A DNA stretch of 24,647 nucleotides, taken from JAQBDA01 sp032124675 (GTDB taxonomy: Bacteria > Chloroflexota > Anaerolineae > Anaerolineales > UBA4823). The position numbers and the translations under genes are program-made. The notes beneath the pieces were generated by a model. The model was not told the DNA's origin. It worked only from the letters and a program-made list of their open reading frames with translations, and did no database searches. The DNA lies in the NCBI GenBank assembly GCA_032124675.1, contig JAQBDA010000228.1, forward strand, positions 1 through 24,647. The letters are read 5' to 3'. Shown in pieces: positions 22,383 to 24,647 of this stretch; position 1 is the stretch's first letter, and every line of letters begins with the position of its first letter.

Positions 22383-23288
22383 CTATCGGATCCAAAAAGT
22401 GAAGGCGAGCAGATATCCCACGACAGCAAATAGTACCATCCCGGTCAAAGTAAGGGTCGACCAGTTGGGTTTGCCGCCATCTGCAATGCGGCGCATCTGC
22501 CAGATCTGCAGCAGCCCCAGAGGCAGCGTCAGCAGTGCAGGTAAGGCAATATAGAATTCCAATCCGAATAATACTGCCGCACCAAGGGTCAGATAAGCAC
22601 CCAAAATCAATATATTATGCAGGGTCATGCCTCTCATCCAGCCCATCCGCACCAGCAGTGTGCGTTTGCCGGCGCGGATATCGGCTGCATAATCCGGCAG
22701 CTCGAATGCCAGCATCATCGCCAGATGCAGCATCATCAATGGGAAAGTGCTCATTGCCAGCAAGCGATGAAACTCGCTGGTCTGCAGAAGGAAGGCATAC
22801 GCGGGTACCAGGCTGGCTACCAGAATGGAAGTCGTCAGCTCCCCATAGCCAGTTGAGCTGAGCCGGACGGGTGGAACAGAATACAGCAGCGCGCCGAGAG
22901 CGCCCAGGAGCATGACCGTGATAGTCCCAGGTGTCCCTCCTCCCAGGCTGAAAATCAAGACTGTGAACGAAGCTGTGACAGCCAGACATCCATAAGCAGC
23001 GATCAGAGCCGTGCGCCTGGGCAGCCCGCCAGGACCCAGCACCCCGCTGCCGCCTGTGAAAGGAGTGCGGTTGGTATTTTCGCGGTCGTGCGGCGAATCG
23101 AAGTATTCGTTCAAGTATTGTGCTGCCAGCTGGAGCGTTGTCACCCAGGCTTGACCCAACAGGTATACCCGCCAGTCCAGCTCCACCCCCAGATAATGTA
23201 CGATCCCACCTCCCAGGGCGTACATTAACACGCCTCCTAACAAGAAAAGCGGTCTGGAAAGGCGAATAAAGAGCCTGATGTTCTGCAT
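22383..23288 (-). CDS. UbiA-family prenyltransferase, MenA-like
   Basis: This 301-residue membrane protein with eight or nine predicted helices transfers a polyprenyl chain to an aromatic or related acceptor. The first prenyl-diphosphate motif is N-E-Y-F-D-S-P-H-D (Asn60, Asp64, Asp68) and the second is ELPDYAADIRAGKRTL. This pattern, with NTNRTPFTGGSGVL after the first motif, is nearest to MenA-like enzymes (1,4-dihydroxy-2-naphthoate prenyltransferase, menaquinone pathway). No other quinone genes are in the window, so the acceptor is uncertain. It is the second UbiA-type enzyme here; the other is the CtaB half at 7732-9561. It lies 12 bases after the DinB-like gene. Confidence 0.85.
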   Translation of the reverse strand: MQNIRLFIRLSRPLFLLGGVLMYALGGGIVHYLGVELDWRVYLLGQAWVTTLQLAAQYLNEYFDSPHDRENTNRTPFTGGSGVLGPGGLPRRTALIAAYGCLAVTASFTVLIFSLGGGTPGTITVMLLGALGALLYSVPPVRLSSTGYGELTTSILVASLVPAYAFLLQTSEFHRLLAMSTFPLMMLHLAMMLAFELPDYAADIRAGKRTLLVRMGWMRGMTLHNILILGAYLTLGAAVLFGLEFYIALPALLTLPLGLLQIWQMRRIADGGKPNWSTLTLTGMVLFAVVGYLLAFTFWIR

Positions 23289-23300
23289 ACGTGAGGTATT

Positions 23301-23774
23301 CTATGCGAGCTTTTTCCGCATATCCCGCTGGTGAATCTGGTTATGTCGGTAGATCAGCTTGATCATGTCCTTTAGAGGCACCACTCCGAGATACGGATGC
23401 CGGCCTTCTATGAGCAGGTCATCGGCTGTCATTCGGGAGACAAGCTCGATATTCCGCTGGCGGGCGTTATTAAAGCTTTCGATCATCTCGGTGATGGATG
23501 AATCACGCAGTTGAAGCACTTTTTTTTCATTATATACATCGATATCAAAGCCCTCAGGAGCGCCCTCCCCACCCTGTAGGATGTTTTCAATCAGGCGTGT
23601 AAAGCTTGATTCCGAAGACACGAAATGGGTCAGGATCTGGCGCAGAGCCCAATTCGTCCCATCGCTGTATACCTGGATCTCCCATTGCTCGGCGGTAAGG
23701 CCATTGAAGAACTCCTGGGTCTTCAAACTCTCGTCCGCCAGGCGACCTGCCAGGTATTCGGGCGTATCGGGCAT
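23301..23774 (-). CDS. DinB-like (DinB_2) putative metalloenzyme
   Basis: This 157-residue four-helix-bundle protein of the DinB/YfiT superfamily has the usual metal-binding histidine triad: His50 in LRQILTHFVSSE, and His144 and His148 in YRHNQIHQRD. Related proteins include thiol-dependent S-transferases using bacillithiol or mycothiol, but the reaction here is unknown. The start has AAGGAG whose first bases are the TAA stop of the rhodanese reading frame (23787-23785). This tight overlap implies coupled translation and suggests the two thiol/sulfur-type proteins work together. It is followed closely by the UbiA-family gene. Confidence 0.85.
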   Translation of the reverse strand: MPDTPEYLAGRLADESLKTQEFFNGLTAEQWEIQVYSDGTNWALRQILTHFVSSESSFTRLIENILQGGEGAPEGFDIDVYNEKKVLQLRDSSITEMIESFNNARQRNIELVSRMTADDLLIEGRHPYLGVVPLKDMIKLIYRHNQIHQRDMRKKLA

Positions 23775-23784
23775 GGGCAGCTCC

Positions 23785-24273
23785 TTATGGTTCTACTGGA
23801 TAGCCGGCAGTCACCCATGCGAGGTAACCACCCTGGATCGGATTTGCTCTGAGAAAGCCATTTTCTAACAGGTACTGCGCCGCACGGGCGCTCGATTCTT
23901 CCGCCTGTCAGGTTCAGTAAGTGATAATCCAATCGTTTGGATCAAGCTCTCCTATCCGGGAGGGCATGTCCAGCAAAGGGATGTTTGTTGCACCGGCGAT
24001 GCGCCCTTGTGAATACTCTTCAACATGACGAACATCGATGAACACCGCTCCACCCTGGTCGTAGGCAGTCTTAGCATCTTCCGCACTGATCCGTTCGATT
24101 TGTGGGAAGTTATCTTCTATACCAGCAGCACTCTGGGCTGCTGTCGAGGGGTTACTGCCGGGTTGTCCGGCGACCACCAATAAATACCAGCCTAATGCTC
24201 CCAGGATCAGTGCTGCTCCTGCGAGCATCAGGAGGATCGAACTACGTGAATTGTCAGGCCTTTTTTTTGGCAA
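23785..24273 (-). CDS. Membrane-anchored rhodanese, probable UxU selenoprotein
   Basis: Read through two in-frame UGA codons, this gene encodes 162 residues: a membrane anchor (about 12-35), a linker, and a full rhodanese domain (about 58-160). The N-terminal half has AVFIDVRHVEEYSQGRIAGATNIPL and WIITY. UGA then occupies both Cys positions of the family's Y-C-x-C active-site loop (codons 120 and 122), followed by QAEESSARAAQYLLENGF and the QGGYLAWVTAGYPVE ending to a TAA. Stopping at the first UGA would leave a 119-residue half-domain without the catalytic residue. The start is TTG with AAGGAG five bases upstream and an in-frame TAA before that. I read both UGAs as selenocysteine; the enzyme would handle sulfane sulfur or peroxide/thiol chemistry outside the cell membrane. 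A pseudogene is the alternative. Confidence 0.75.
23868..23908 (-). promoter_or_regulatory. Candidate bacterial SECIS hairpin
   Basis: In the mRNA, ACAGG starting at the A of the second UGA (23908-23904) pairs with CCUGU (23872-23868). An upper stem GCGCC (23891-23887) pairs with GGCGC (23881-23877) and closes a five-base loop CGUGC (23886-23882). The loop has a G among its first two bases and a GU step. The loop begins 21 bases after the second UGA and 27 after the first, inside the usual 16-37 window, so one element could serve both codons. Confidence 0.55.
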
Positions 24274-24335
24274 CTTCTCTCCTTAACAATGATTGGATTG
24301 ATGCTGTTGGCGGGAGGTCCAGCGAACCATAATTC

Positions 24336-24647
24336 TTATTGGCGGACCAGGTTGGAGAGGAAGAACCATAGATTTGCCGGGCGCTCTGCCAATCTACGGG
24401 TGAAATACGGATACCATTCAGTCCCATACGGCACATAAACCCGTACCGGATAGCCTTCCTCTGCCAGACTTTCTTGCAGGTCTCGCCGGATGCCGTGCAG
24501 CATCTGGAATTCCAGCGCTTTCTTTGGCAGACCGATCTTGCGGGCGTATTCTTTGGCAAACTTAATCCGCAGCTCATCGTGGGTAGCCAGAGCAGGCAGC
24601 GGGGGAATGATGCCATCTTCGCTGATCCCTGGGCTGCTCTGCTTGAG
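24336..24647 (-). CDS. Proline dehydrogenase, 3' part
   Basis: This is the C-terminal 103 residues of an FAD-dependent proline dehydrogenase (monofunctional PRODH/PutA barrel), which oxidises proline to pyrroline-5-carboxylate and feeds electrons to the quinone pool; the gene continues beyond the window edge. Diagnostic blocks are ALATHDE, EFQMLHGIRRDLQ, and VRVYVPYGTEWYPYFTRRLAERPAN, the last holding the substrate-carboxylate Arg pair. It ends with TAA at 24338-24336. It is followed 62 bases later by the rhodanese gene and may be the head of that transcript. Confidence in the family is high although only the end is present. Confidence 0.93.
   Translation of the reverse strand, partial: LKQSSPGISEDGIIPPLPALATHDELRIKFAKEYARKIGLPKKALEFQMLHGIRRDLQESLAEEGYPVRVYVPYGTEWYPYFTRRLAERPANLWFFLSNLVRQ

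Noticed and set aside
23914..24273. Rhodanese gene ending at the first UGA (119 residues)
   Set aside because: It would end exactly at the catalytic position, leaving half a domain, while the second half is fully conserved in the same frame after the two UGAs and runs into the next gene's ribosome site.
23785..24273. Global reassignment of UGA to an amino acid
   Set aside because: Several other genes here (for example at 471, 1584, 7652 and 12598) stop properly at UGA with family-consistent C termini, and Trp is encoded by UGG.
24254..24616. Minus-strand open frame of 120 codons over the end of proline dehydrogenase
   Set aside because: A different frame in the same direction encodes the unmistakable proline dehydrogenase C terminus; this one has no family resemblance.
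1..24647. CRISPR arrays, tRNA genes, insertion sequences, integrase sites
   Set aside because: No regularly spaced direct repeats, tRNA-like cloverleaf, transposase frame or flanking inverted repeats were found; repeats seen are short palindromes in promoters or gaps.

Overview
The window looks like a piece of a Chloroflexota (Anaerolineae-like) chromosome of moderate-to-high GC. This is an inference from gene content: a caa3-type oxidase operon with a CtaA-CtaB fusion, two MoeA paralogues (one fused to a periplasmic-binding-like domain), and GAF-rich NarL-type two-component proteins. No 16S or other phylogenetic marker is present. Coding density is very high, no gap exceeds 300 bases, and I see no tRNA, rRNA, CRISPR or insertion sequence.

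Layout. 1-1584 (+): the end of a YkuE-like metallophosphoesterase, then a Tat-signal L,D-transpeptidase. 1592-6655 (-): an autoregulated ABC export operon, tetR - duplicated FtsX/MacB-like permease - lipoprotein adaptor - ATPase, driven by a perfect TTGACA-N17-TATAAT promoter that overlaps tandem TetR-type operators. 6852-7652 (+): a DUF333 lipoprotein. 7732-16007 (-): an aerobic terminal oxidase operon in the order ctaC, ctaD, possible 14-codon ORF, ctaF, ctaE, SCO, membrane cupredoxin-like protein, SURF1, ctaA-ctaB fusion, ending at a strong terminator. It holds subunits I-IV plus the haem A pathway and copper/haem assembly factors. 16177-18665 (-): a GAF histidine kinase and NarL-type regulator directly upstream of the oxidase operon, separated from it by a hairpin terminator. 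18712-24647 (-): proline dehydrogenase (partial), rhodanese, DinB-like protein, UbiA prenyltransferase, MoeA, ACT protein and MoeA-PBP fusion, tightly packed.

Most striking observation. The membrane-anchored rhodanese at 23785-24273 has in-frame UGA codons at both cysteine positions of its CxC active-site motif (Y-UGA-T-UGA). The conserved second half of the domain is intact and runs to a TAA that overlaps the Shine-Dalgarno of the next gene. A hairpin just downstream meets the usual bacterial SECIS geometry for both UGAs. I interpret it as a UxU selenoprotein rhodanese, which a conventional gene caller would truncate at 119 residues.

Second, the cytochrome oxidase subunit II reading frame has an in-frame N-terminal extension of 145 residues that is a degenerate response-regulator receiver domain, with a strong internal ribosome site at the ordinary subunit II start. 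Together with the neighbouring kinase/regulator pair, this points to unusual coupling between signalling and the oxidase. Smaller items include a cupredoxin lacking half of its expected copper ligands, a tiny ORF abutting a perfect palindrome inside the oxidase operon, a palindrome in the oxidase promoter, and a four-cysteine cluster in the kinase GAF domain.
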